Shown here: in pieces, positions 1-7,357 of the stretch
How the letters are laid out: every line of letters starts with the position of its first letter
Numbering within the stretch: position 1 is the first letter of the stretch
Assembly (NCBI GenBank): GCA_964388615.1
Contig: CAYMBG010000032.1
Coordinates: 1-24,715, forward strand
Source of the DNA: SLLW01 sp964388615
Lineage (GTDB): Bacteria; Bacteroidota; Rhodothermia; Balneolales; Natronogracilivirgulaceae
Reading direction: 5' to 3'
Length of the DNA: 24,715 nt
The notes under the pieces: model-generated
What the model was told of the DNA's origin: nothing
Seen by the model: only the letters and a program-made list of their open reading frames with translations
Databases searched by the model: none
Position numbers and translations under genes: made by a program

Positions 1-381
1 TCCTCTTTCAAGAAAACTCATTTCAATGGAGCCATAGGACTGTATAGCTTTTTCAGCGGCATCAATACCTTCATCCGCACGAAGTAAACCGGCTTGAAAA
101 ACCGATGCTACCGGTCCTCTTGTCGAGGAACAAAGTTCTTCAGCAGCATTAATACCGCCATCTTGAAGCGCTTCCTTAACATCAAGAATAAAATTCCGGG
201 TATTAATATCAGCTCGGTTAAGCGTAATTAAACGCTCAAGAAATATTGCAAGTCCAAGGATCAAGGCAATAAGAACAGGCCACATAAACGGCCCGCCTTC
301 ATTGAAATATCCGACAAGCATGTTGAAAAATCCTTCTTCCAGGGCGCCCTGGAAAAGCAGTGCACTAAACGAGAGGGTCAT
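1..381 (-). CDS. MotA/TolQ/ExbB proton channel family protein, 3' part outside window
   Basis: Inner-membrane proton-channel subunit of the ExbB/TolQ/MotA family, which with an ExbD/TolR-type partner uses proton-motive force to drive an envelope machine. The reading frame is open from ATG at 381 to the window edge (127 codons). The N-terminus is short, followed by a hydrophobic helix at about residues 33-47 ending in the family-typical LERL, then a cytoplasmic helical region containing GPVASVFQAGL, a stretch typical of ExbB-like proteins. The later helices lie outside the window. GGAG stands about 7 bases before the ATG and a consensus promoter lies upstream. An exbD-like gene probably follows beyond position 1, but this cannot be seen. 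Family membership is well supported; whether it serves TonB, Tol-Pal or a gliding-type motor cannot be told. Confidence 0.88.
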   Translation of the reverse strand, partial: MTLSFSALLFQGALEEGFFNMLVGYFNEGGPFMWPVLIALILGLAIFLERLITLNRADINTRNFILDVKEALQDGGINAAEELCSSTRGPVASVFQAGLLRADEGIDAAEKAIQSYGSIEMSFLERG

Positions 382-443
382 ACGATTCTCCGATTTTTTT
401 CCTAATGTTGTGTTCTAATATGAGTCAAAAATGCAATATTGAG

Positions 444-472
444 ATTATAGACTATTTTAAATCAAATGTCAA
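444..472 (-). promoter_or_regulatory. Sigma-70-type promoter for the ExbB-like gene, exact consensus
   Basis: Read on the minus strand, TTGACA (467-472) is followed by 17 bases and then TATAAT (444-449). Both hexamers and the spacer match the consensus exactly. Initiation would fall near 437, leaving a leader of about 55 bases before the ATG at 381. Confidence 0.75.
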
Positions 473-565
473 AGGCCGAAACAGAGCAGCATATTCTTTA
501 AGGTAACATCACTTCCGTTCCCTGCCAATGTTCTAAAGATCATAAGTAACTATCTAAATAATAAT

Positions 566-589
566 AAAAAAAAGCGCCTATCAAGCACT
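566..589 (-). terminator. Putative intrinsic terminator downstream of the outer-membrane barrel gene
   Basis: On the minus strand a 5-bp stem AGTGC/GCGCT (585-589 with 573-577, one G-T pair) closes a 7-base loop. It runs straight into eight T residues (566-573, the first overlapping the stem). The stem is short but the U tract is strong. It lies 134 bases after the barrel stop codon and 5 bases after the stop of the small ORF at 595-714. Confidence 0.5.
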
Positions 590-594
590 GTATC

Positions 595-714
595 CTAACT
601 AATTTTCGGTTCAGATACCTTAGACCATAATGGCTTTGCAGTATGATCTTTCCATTCAACAATTGTATAGTTATAACCATCAAATATAACGCTGTATAAT
701 ATGATTTTTTTCAA
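595..714 (-). CDS. Possible small ORF of 39 codons between the barrel gene and its terminator
   Basis: Starting at TTG (712-714) and ending at TAG (595-597), the frame encodes a peptide beginning MKKIILYSVIFDG and ending SKVSEPKIS. It is in the same frame as the upstream barrel gene, nine bases after that gene's TGA. The terminator hairpin begins 5 bases beyond its stop. No Shine-Dalgarno site is visible and the start is TTG, so translation is doubtful. In AT-rich DNA an open frame of this length can arise by chance. No homology is recognised. Confidence 0.2.
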   Translation of the reverse strand: MKKIILYSVIFDGYNYTIVEWKDHTAKPLWSKVSEPKIS

Positions 715-723
715 AAAAAAAAT

Positions 724-3700
724 TCAAAAAACTGCATTAACTGTAAATCGCAGAGTTTGCACAGGTGTCCTTCCGGAAACAGAACGCCCTTCATACTGAA
801 AACTTGCCCTCAAGAAATCACTTATTCTGTAATCTGACTGTAGGGACCATGCCCAGGTGTCACCCAAACCAGCACCTTCTGTCAGTTCAAACTGTCCCAT
901 ACTGGTAGCCTGACCTCCATCACGTTTATAACTTCTATGCTCCAGTCTGAGCGTTGACTGCCAACGTGTGCTCATATGGAGTCTTGAATCACCAAAAACT
1001 CTAAAACCGGTAACCTTGGCATCTTCATCAGGAAATCGATCCGTTTTCCTGATAAGCGAGAAACCAACACCTGATTGCCATGATTGGTCCCATCGGATAT
1101 CCAGTCTGGGGCGAAAAACCCGGCTGGATATAAGATAGTTCCTTGAGGTAAAAGATTCGCTCAGACTTTCATTTCTTCCAAGCGACATTTTTACAGAGGC
1201 CCGATAACGCCTGCTGATCCGGCCTCCTCCCCTGATAATTACATTGTCTACATGTTGTTTCTCTACACCACTAGACTGTTGATTTTGCGATAACAGCCGA
1301 TCCGCCGATAATCGTAATTCACGACGTGTATTGTTCCGGAAAAAAGTAATCTCCTGATCGACATACCATCTTCCTGATATCGTAAGAGAATCGTCACGAA
1401 ATTGATTAAACTGCAACAAATAGATATCCTCCAGATTCTCTGTGCGGTTTTCTTCACTTACATCCACCACCGATCTCCACTGAATACCGGAAAGAAACTC
1501 CAAGCGGTCAGAATAGCGGGCGTCATGCGAATCGATTAACCGGGAAAAATCCAGAGTAGTACGCCAGCGAGCCCGCAATGAAATTACTGGAAACAACTCA
1601 TCTGAAGGAATCAGTTGTTTTATAAACGTACCTTCGTTCTGGTTTTGCTCTGGAAAAAATTCATCGATTTGCTGTACACCATCCTGATTCAAATCCTCCC
1701 ATACATACTGGCCCATCTCGGGTCCTACTTCAATAAACGCTTCTTGCAACAGCGATCTTCGTTCTGTATTGACATCATATAAAAACTGTGTATCCAGAAA
1801 TCGATCCCATGGACGGTAGTCGGTCACGGATCGGATCAAGACCCCTTTTCTATCCGAAAGCTGGTCATTTCTAAAATCCTCCTCAAAACGACGTAAACGT
1901 AACCCCAGCATATTCTCAGTCTGAAACAGATCGTCTTTCTGGAAATGAAGATGATAGCGCTGGGTCAATCCGTAGGATTTGCGGGACAAGCTTCCATCAA
2001 GAACACCATAATCTCTTCTGTAGTTAATCGTACTGCCTATTCGCAATTCATTCGAAAGCTGATAATACAAGCCCGGAGCCATTTCAAAAAAGCGCATTGA
2101 CTCGGAGAGCAGTGAATCGGAATGAATGGGCTTTTGCGTCCTGTCCTCCGTCTCGAACTCCAGCTCCGGTTGTAGTGTGCCTAATGGTATAGACCACTCA
2201 TAGTCCAGTCGTCCCCTTTGACGCCACCACCTGCCATCTTCATCCCGGAATCGATCATTACTGGATATATATTCTAAAAAATAGTCCAGCTCCGGTAATC
2301 CCTGCTCGGAAGAGCGAACATGCAAATCCCCTCTGGTTCCGTCAAAATCTCCAATTTCAATCATCCCACCACCGACTTCGATATTTGTATGTCCGGTAGG
2401 TGACCAATTACCCGATCCTTCTATACGTTTTTCTCCGGCATTCCGTCGTTCTACAAGGTTCCAGCGCCTGCCGAACTCGACTTCTCTGACCCGGTCGAAA
2501 TACGTGAAATCAGCTCCTTCGTATCGTCCTTTCAAATCAAAACCCACCTGTCCGAGCGATAACTGTCGGGACTTTAATGCGATCCCGCCAAGAATACTCA
2601 TGTCGTTATTGTTATGATTGTCAATCTGCGAGAGTCGATTTTGATCAAACTGACTGCCGGCCCATTCTCCATAAATATTGAGGTGGGAAGTAGCGCGATA
2701 AGTACTGCGAAGTGCCATCATGTTCTGTTCCGTGGGTCTGGGAATTCGCCTTTGAGGAGCATATTCACCCTGACCCGGTCCGGCCCACTCATAAAGAATG
2801 CCATTGGCGGCTCTTCCTACCCTTCGGTAATCACCCTCTCCATCACCGACCCGGCTGAAATCCACGCGGTATACACCGGAGGTATCTCCCGGAATGTGTT
2901 CAAATATCTGATATTCTTCACCTCTGTAAACCGTATCAACCCTGCTGTACAGCAAAAAGTCGGCATCCCTTTGAAATTCCACGGCTTCGGCCCCACTAAT
3001 GACCGCTTTGTCAGGATCGTCTCCAGCCTGACGCAATACTTCGCGTTCGGTATCGGATAGAAAAAGTTGACTGCTCAAATTGACATTATCGGCTTCTCGA
3101 ATCACTGAAGCGCCCAAGGAGAGCCGCCCGTTTAGAAGTTCATCGTTTTCGGCTTCGGCAGCAACAACAGTACGGGTATAAGCATCGGTCATATACTGGA
3201 AATCAACTGTGATACGTGTATGATCCGTAATAATCTGATTGGATGTAAATGTTATTTCTCCAAGGCCGTAATCAATCACATAATCGTTTTCTTCCCCTCT
3301 AACCAGTCGCCGGCCGTTGATATAAACCCGCTCTGACCCTGCAAGTACGATGATGAAAGACTCATTTTCTGCACCTGAAAGCCGGTAGGGACCCTGTACC
3401 CCACCCTGTCCATTAAATTCCATTTCATGATATTCTCCTCGTACAACAGCAGCCGATCCTTGATAGTCACCATAACGGTCCAGGTTTGTCTGGAGGTTAA
3501 CTCCCTGAAGCCTGCGATCGATGACTGCAAAACTGCTTTCATCAAGCCTCATATCAACATCCCCCATTTGCAACATGCCAAGTTCATGCTGCATACGTAT
3601 GTATACCTGATCAAATTCCCGAAGAGTCTGGGTAGTTCCATCGGGCTGAATGGGAGTGCTACGATCCGTCAATGAGGCGACCAGCTCTATATCTTCAGTG

Positions 3701-4230
3701 ATATTTCCTGAAATATCAAAATTCAAACCGCTCTCCAGTGAAAAATCCTGGGCAGATCCCACAACCACGCCACGTCGAAGACTTCCGCTTCGTTGCAACT
3801 CGGTATCGGCAAACAAAGCTTGACTTCTCGCTGGCCTTCTTGCGAGCTTCTCAAATTCACCCGATTGAATATCCTCTTGATCAAGCGTATCGGTACGAGT
3901 CCATACTCTGTCATAGACAGATACGGGCATATCTATGGGCCAGATTTGGTAATAAAAATGAAGCGAGTCGGTTTGCAGGCGTCTGCCAGGTTCGACATCC
4001 CAACTCCAGTCGCCGCTCACCGGGTTCAGTGTCCATGATTGACCATCAAGTATCGAGGTATCGGCATACACTTCAAAAGTTTCCGGAAGGATCCAGCGAT
4101 CCAGTTGCACCATAGAGTCGATCTCAGATACTGCAAAATGACGACTTTTTTGCAAGGTGCTCTGCGCATGCACGTCTATGGCTGACATGCTTGCTGTTGC
4201 AACAACCCAAATGAAGATCCGTATTCTCAA
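724..4230 (-). CDS. Large outer-membrane beta-barrel protein, function unknown
   Basis: A 1168-residue exported protein. Residues 1-22 form a signal peptide (RIR, hydrophobic core, VHA cleavage site before Q23). Residues 148-215 carry a block with a GSLRRG start, a VVVGSAQDF stretch and an IQPDGTTQ-x-LREFDQVYI core. Around 295-350 comes an INGRRLVRGEENDYVIDY-type segment. Both resemble uncharacterised giant membrane proteins of Bacteroidota and Chlorobi. The rest alternates polar and aromatic residues as in beta strands and ends in NAVF, with a terminal Phe as expected of a BAM-inserted barrel. Residues about 844-858 hold an EF-hand-like D-x-N-x-D-G loop. The start is TTG at 4230: the upstream in-frame stop is at 4246-4248, no ATG lies between, and the next ATG (codon 15) would destroy the signal peptide. 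No type IX secretion tail is seen. Localisation is inferred with good confidence; the function is unknown. Confidence 0.8.
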   Translation of the reverse strand: MRIRIFIWVVATASMSAIDVHAQSTLQKSRHFAVSEIDSMVQLDRWILPETFEVYADTSILDGQSWTLNPVSGDWSWDVEPGRRLQTDSLHFYYQIWPIDMPVSVYDRVWTRTDTLDQEDIQSGEFEKLARRPARSQALFADTELQRSGSLRRGVVVGSAQDFSLESGLNFDISGNITEDIELVASLTDRSTPIQPDGTTQTLREFDQVYIRMQHELGMLQMGDVDMRLDESSFAVIDRRLQGVNLQTNLDRYGDYQGSAAVVRGEYHEMEFNGQGGVQGPYRLSGAENESFIIVLAGSERVYINGRRLVRGEENDYVIDYGLGEITFTSNQIITDHTRITVDFQYMTDAYTRTVVAAEAENDELLNGRLSLGASVIREADNVNLSSQLFLSDTEREVLRQAGDDPDKAVISGAEAVEFQRDADFLLYSRVDTVYRGEEYQIFEHIPGDTSGVYRVDFSRVGDGEGDYRRVGRAANGILYEWAGPGQGEYAPQRRIPRPTEQNMMALRSTYRATSHLNIYGEWAGSQFDQNRLSQIDNHNNNDMSILGGIALKSRQLSLGQVGFDLKGRYEGADFTYFDRVREVEFGRRWNLVERRNAGEKRIEGSGNWSPTGHTNIEVGGGMIEIGDFDGTRGDLHVRSSEQGLPELDYFLEYISSNDRFRDEDGRWWRQRGRLDYEWSIPLGTLQPELEFETEDRTQKPIHSDSLLSESMRFFEMAPGLYYQLSNELRIGSTINYRRDYGVLDGSLSRKSYGLTQRYHLHFQKDDLFQTENMLGLRLRRFEEDFRNDQLSDRKGVLIRSVTDYRPWDRFLDTQFLYDVNTERRSLLQEAFIEVGPEMGQYVWEDLNQDGVQQIDEFFPEQNQNEGTFIKQLIPSDELFPVISLRARWRTTLDFSRLIDSHDARYSDRLEFLSGIQWRSVVDVSEENRTENLEDIYLLQFNQFRDDSLTISGRWYVDQEITFFRNNTRRELRLSADRLLSQNQQSSGVEKQHVDNVIIRGGGRISRRYRASVKMSLGRNESLSESFTSRNYLISSRVFRPRLDIRWDQSWQSGVGFSLIRKTDRFPDEDAKVTGFRVFGDSRLHMSTRWQSTLRLEHRSYKRDGGQATSMGQFELTEGAGLGDTWAWSLQSDYRISDFLRASFQYEGRSVSGRTPVQTLRFTVNAVF

Positions 4231-4256
4231 AAAATATAATTGAGCTTATCCCGGGT

Positions 4257-4291
4257 AAAAAAAAAGGAAACACATCTGTTGTGTTTCCTTT
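4257..4291 (-). terminator. Intrinsic terminator of the rpsF-rpsR-rplI operon
   Basis: A perfect 12-bp stem (4280-4291 with 4263-4274) closes a 5-base loop. On the minus strand it runs into nine T residues (4257-4265, overlapping the stem base). It starts about 40 bases after the rplI stop and ends only 26 bases before the start codon of the next gene. There is no T tract on the plus side, so it acts in one direction. Confidence 0.92.
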
Positions 4292-4332
4292 ACAAGAACG
4301 AAATGATCAAAAAAGATAGTCTATCCTGAAGA

Positions 4333-4782
4333 TCAGTCCTCAGCTTTAACAACCCAAAAAGTCAGGTTCACCTTAACCTCTTCATGAAGGTTAATCGTCG
4401 CGGTGTATTCACCCAGATGTTTAACGTTCCCATCCATTTGAATCTTCCGGCGATCGATATCAAACCCTTTATCCTTAAGAGCTTCAGCAATTTGCATATT
4501 AGTGACAGAGCCAAATATTTTGCCTTTCTCACCGGCTTTCATTGCGATGGTAACATTGACTCCCTGAAGTTCCTGGGCCATTTCTTTAGCCGACTCCAGG
4601 TCAGCTTTTCGCTGTTCAACAACTTTTTTAAGTTGGTTATCAACAGCTTTTCGGGCGCCGGAGGTTGCAAGAACCGCCTTGCCGCTTGGAAGCAGATGGT
4701 TTCTGCCATAACCGTCCTTTACATCTACTAGTTCACCGGCGAGCCCCAGTTTATCTACATCCTGTTTAAGAATAACTTGCAT
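4333..4782 (-). CDS. rplI: Large ribosomal subunit protein bL9
   Basis: Component of the 50S subunit that binds 23S rRNA near the L1 stalk and supports reading-frame fidelity. The 149 residues match the family length. The N-terminal domain has the hallmark VDVKDGYGRNHLLPSGKAV. A long charged connecting helix follows (about 45-75), then a C-terminal domain with GKIFGSVTNMQIAEAL. AGGAG lies 7 bases before the ATG. It is the last gene of the ribosomal operon, 21 bases after rpsR and before the terminator at 4257-4291. Confidence 0.97.
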   Translation of the reverse strand: MQVILKQDVDKLGLAGELVDVKDGYGRNHLLPSGKAVLATSGARKAVDNQLKKVVEQRKADLESAKEMAQELQGVNVTIAMKAGEKGKIFGSVTNMQIAEALKDKGFDIDRRKIQMDGNVKHLGEYTATINLHEEVKVNLTFWVVKAED

Positions 4783-4803
4783 GTTTAACTCCTGAAAAAG
4801 TGA

Positions 4804-5055
4804 TTATCTGATATTTTCGGCAACAAATGGAAGAAATCCGAGATGTCGAGCCCGTTTTATGGCCAGGGCGAGTTGCCGTTGATACTTTGCACTGGTACCA
4901 GTCACGCGACGGGGCAGAATTTTACCCTGATCGTTGATGAAGCGTTCCAGAGTATCCACATCTTTGTAGTCGATGTAAACGACACCCGCTTGTGTAAATT
5001 TGCACTCTTTCTCCTTGAGATTTCCTTTTTTGGGATGTGCAGGGTTTTTAAGCAT
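4804..5055 (-). CDS. rpsR: Small ribosomal subunit protein bS18
   Basis: 30S protein that pairs with S6 on the platform. Hallmarks are YIDYKDVDTLERFINDQGKI, LPRRVTGTSAKYQRQL and AIKRARHLGFLPF. I chose ATG at 5055, giving 83 residues, the usual family size, 25 bases after the rpsF stop. A longer in-frame reading from TTG at 5109 would overlap rpsF by 29 bases and add 18 residues that do not look like S18. The region before 5055 has no strong Shine-Dalgarno site, so coupling to rpsF is likely. Confidence 0.95.
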   Translation of the reverse strand: MLKNPAHPKKGNLKEKECKFTQAGVVYIDYKDVDTLERFINDQGKILPRRVTGTSAKYQRQLALAIKRARHLGFLPFVAENIR

Positions 5056-5080
5056 AACTTTATTGGTTTTAAATAGATGG

Positions 5081-5452
5081 TTAAACTTCCTCTTCAGGTA
5101 CTTCCGCAAAAATCACAGGTAACTTGCCTTTCTTTTGCAATTCTCTGTGTTTCAGCATCTTATTGTCATACTTAAGCATAAGATGTCTTATCACGTTTTC
5201 CTGCAGTTTGAAATATCTCTCCAGATCTTTGACGATTGTCGAGGGAGCATGGAAATAGGCATTAACATAGTACCCACTGTTTTTTCCATCCATTTCATAA
5301 GCAAGGCGTTTGATACCCCACTCATCCACTTCATCAATCTCCGCACCTTTTTCGGTAATAAACGATTCAAAGTTTTCTTTGACTGTTTTTACCTGGTCCT
5401 CCTCGAGAACGGGATTAATGATAAAAGTAACTTCATAAAAAATCTTTTTCAT
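5081..5452 (-). CDS. rpsF: Small ribosomal subunit protein bS6
   Basis: 30S platform protein, partner of S18. The 123 residues show the ferredoxin-like S6 pattern: YEVTFIINPVL at the start, WGIKRLAYEMDGKNSGYYV in the middle and LKLQENVIRHLMLKYD-type residues towards the end, with an acidic tail ending EEEV. A strong AAAGGTGA lies just before the ATG at 5452. First gene of rpsF-rpsR-rplI; a candidate promoter and a leader hairpin lie upstream. Confidence 0.96.
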   Translation of the reverse strand: MKKIFYEVTFIINPVLEEDQVKTVKENFESFITEKGAEIDEVDEWGIKRLAYEMDGKNSGYYVNAYFHAPSTIVKDLERYFKLQENVIRHLMLKYDNKMLKHRELQKKGKLPVIFAEVPEEEV

Positions 5453-5480
5453 ATCACCTTTGGTTGTTTAAATGGAAACA

Positions 5481-5501
5481 GCCGTTGGTTTTTCCAGCGG
5501 C
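5481..5501 (-). promoter_or_regulatory. Leader hairpin of the rpsF operon, candidate S6:S18 autoregulatory site
   Basis: On the minus strand GCCG-C-TGG pairs with CCA-A-CGGC around an AAAAA loop: 7 bp with one C-A mismatch. It would sit at the very 5' end of a transcript from the promoter at 5512-5540. Many bacteria control rpsF by an S6:S18-binding leader with a CCG-containing bulge. Here the hairpin is visible, but the binding motif and pseudoknot are not demonstrated. Confidence 0.35.
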
Positions 5502-5511
5502 AGGCGGCGTT

Positions 5512-5540
5512 AAGATACAGATAATGAGGCTTTATTCCAA
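5512..5540 (-). promoter_or_regulatory. Candidate promoter for rpsF-rpsR-rplI
   Basis: Minus strand TTGGAA (5535-5540), 17-base spacer, TATCTT (5512-5517), each 4 of 6 to consensus. Initiation near 5505 would give a leader of about 50 bases. It is needed because the gap after nuoN (5453-5635) shows no clear terminator. Confidence 0.4.
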
Positions 5541-5635
5541 CGGGCATAACAGTTATGATCATAAACACGAATTATCATCTGAATATACAGGGATCACCAG
5601 CCTTTTGAACAGCTCCAATTACAGCAGAAAACGAA

Positions 5636-7066
5636 TCAATAGACAGCACTTTTAAAACTTCCAATAAGGTCAATCAAGTTACCGGGATTGATTCCATAGT
5701 AAACAGTAAGTCCACCAAGAATGAGCAGCGCAATCATGTAAATCAAACCTGGTTTTTCAAGCACGGTTCCGCTGTCATTTTCTTTCATATAAAGAAAAAT
5801 CATTACGCGTAAATAGTAATAAACGCTTGCAGCACTCGCCAGCACTCCGACGATGACCAATCCTATCAAACCCTCATCTATCGCCGATGCAAAGACCCGG
5901 TATTTACCTATAAACCCTGCAAAAGGTGGAATACCTATCATGGAAAATAAGAAAATGGACATCAGCACACCCATAACAGGTTGTTGAAAACCAAGACCGG
6001 CATAGTTTTTAATTTCTGTAAAATCAAGCTTCTTGTGCCATTCATAAAAGGCCACTATACCGAAAGCGCCAAGGTTCATCAAGGTATAGGCAAACAGATA
6101 GAACAGCACGGCGTTGTAGGCAGCGGTTGTTCCTGCCGCCAGGCCTATCATGATATATCCGGCATGTGCAATGCTTGAGTAGGCCAGCATCCTTTTGACA
6201 TTTTCCTGTACCAATGCCAACAGGTTTCCGATGACCATCGTCAGTATAGCAAAGAGCCATAAAACGTCTGACCATTCGCCGCGAGCCTCCGGCAATGCTC
6301 TGCTCAAAACCAGGATGAAAGCAACTACACCAGCTGCTTTGGATGCTGTGGCCATAAAAGCCGTAATAGTGGTAGGTGCTCCCTGGTAAACGTCCGGTGT
6401 CCACATGTGGAAAGGAACAATGGAAATCTTAAAAAAGAAGCCAACCAACAGCAGGCCTACACCGGCCCAATAAATGAGTCCCTTGTTCTCAGCTGCTGCA
6501 ATATCCACAAGAAATGTTGAGCCGGATGCGCCATAAAGCAAAGCTATGCCATAAAGGAGGAATCCCGTTGAAAACGCTCCCAAGAGGAAGTATTTCAGTG
6601 CGGCCTCGATAGCTTTCTTTTCACCCTTTACCAGTCCGGCAAGTACATAGAGCGAAATGGACATGGTTTCAATACCCAAAAACAAGGTGATAAGATTGTT
6701 GGATTGTACCAACAACAGCATCCCAAAAGAAGCGAAAAGTATCATAGAGTACACTTCCGCGATGTGATGTCCGATCTTTTCCAGATAATCCCTTGTCAAC
6801 AAGACGGTAAATAGGGTGCCGATCATGACCAGCAGCGATCCAAAAGCCGCTATACCTCCGTAGGTAACCAAATCATGAAAGGAAGTACCTGTTGGCAGAA
6901 AGAGAGCATTTATAGAAACCACCAGAGCCGAAACCGAAAAAATAATTGTTACCCAATAAGAAAGACGGGCATTTTCGGTAAATGCATCCAGCGTCATAAC
7001 CAACAAGCCGGCTGCTCCGATGATAATGAGCGGTAAAATGGTCAATAATTCGTTTGCTGATTCCAT
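5636..7066 (-). CDS. nuoN: NADH-quinone oxidoreductase subunit N
   Basis: Antiporter-like proton-pumping subunit of the complex I membrane arm in the inner membrane. The 476 residues form about 14 hydrophobic helices. Key charged residues are present: Glu133 in LGIETMSISLYVLAGL, Lys213 in FKISIVPFHMWTPDVYQGAPT and Lys388 in GFIGKYRVF. It starts 9 bases after the dehydratase gene and is the last gene of the nuoJ-N operon. No clear terminator follows its TGA, so read-through towards rpsF is possible. Confidence 0.97.
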   Translation of the reverse strand: MESANELLTILPLIIIGAAGLLVMTLDAFTENARLSYWVTIIFSVSALVVSINALFLPTGTSFHDLVTYGGIAAFGSLLVMIGTLFTVLLTRDYLEKIGHHIAEVYSMILFASFGMLLLVQSNNLITLFLGIETMSISLYVLAGLVKGEKKAIEAALKYFLLGAFSTGFLLYGIALLYGASGSTFLVDIAAAENKGLIYWAGVGLLLVGFFFKISIVPFHMWTPDVYQGAPTTITAFMATASKAAGVVAFILVLSRALPEARGEWSDVLWLFAILTMVIGNLLALVQENVKRMLAYSSIAHAGYIMIGLAAGTTAAYNAVLFYLFAYTLMNLGAFGIVAFYEWHKKLDFTEIKNYAGLGFQQPVMGVLMSIFLFSMIGIPPFAGFIGKYRVFASAIDEGLIGLVIVGVLASAASVYYYLRVMIFLYMKENDSGTVLEKPGLIYMIALLILGGLTVYYGINPGNLIDLIGSFKSAVY

Positions 7067-7075
7067 GAATTCCGT

Positions 7076-7357
7076 TTAGATAGCGTCTATACGTTTGGCA
7101 AGTTCAATATCTTTTTGAGTTATTTTTCCATCTGCATCATGTGTTGCCAACTGAATGCGCACATCTTTGTACACATTGAATAACTCCGGGTGATGCCCCA
7201 TATCTTCAGCCTCAAATGCAACCCTGACCATAAAAGCCATTGCTTCACGGAAATCGGCAAATGAAAATTGCCGTGTCAGTTTTTCCCCTTCTACACTCCA
7301 GCCATTCAATTCAGCAAGTGCTTTCTCAAGAGCTGCAGGATCAAGTGGTGTCGTCAT
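7076..7357 (-). CDS. Pterin-4a-carbinolamine dehydratase (4a-hydroxytetrahydrobiopterin dehydratase)
   Basis: Small cytoplasmic enzyme that dehydrates 4a-hydroxy-tetrahydropterin, recycling the pterin cofactor of aromatic amino acid hydroxylases; bacterial homologues may have other roles. The 93 residues are the normal length. GHHPELFNVYKDVRIQLATHD holds the conserved histidines (His55, His56, His73) and the substrate pocket, and the end follows the family pattern with D83 and LAKRID. Its ATG overlaps the nuoM stop codon as ATGA, so it is translationally coupled, and nuoN follows 9 bases later. It is therefore a full member of the nuo operon. Family assignment is firm; its role beside complex I is unknown. 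Confidence 0.93.
   Translation of the reverse strand: MTTPLDPAALEKALAELNGWSVEGEKLTRQFSFADFREAMAFMVRVAFEAEDMGHHPELFNVYKDVRIQLATHDADGKITQKDIELAKRIDAI

Larger units (their letters stand above)
382..723. other. AT-rich intergenic stretch between the barrel gene and the ExbB-like gene
   Basis: This 342-base region contains the promoter at 444-472, a terminator-like hairpin at 573-589 for the gene upstream, and a possible 39-codon ORF at 595-714. I see nothing else: no RNA gene, no tandem repeat and no ORF on the plus strand. The 485-560 part is unassigned. Confidence 0.6.

Noticed and set aside
2614..3060. Open frame of 148 codons on the plus strand inside the barrel gene
   Set aside because: It is antisense to a well-supported exported protein, has no ribosome site and shows no recognisable motif.
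4804..5109. Longer rpsR from TTG at 5109
   Set aside because: It overlaps rpsF by 29 bases and adds 18 residues not typical of S18; ATG at 5055 gives the normal length.
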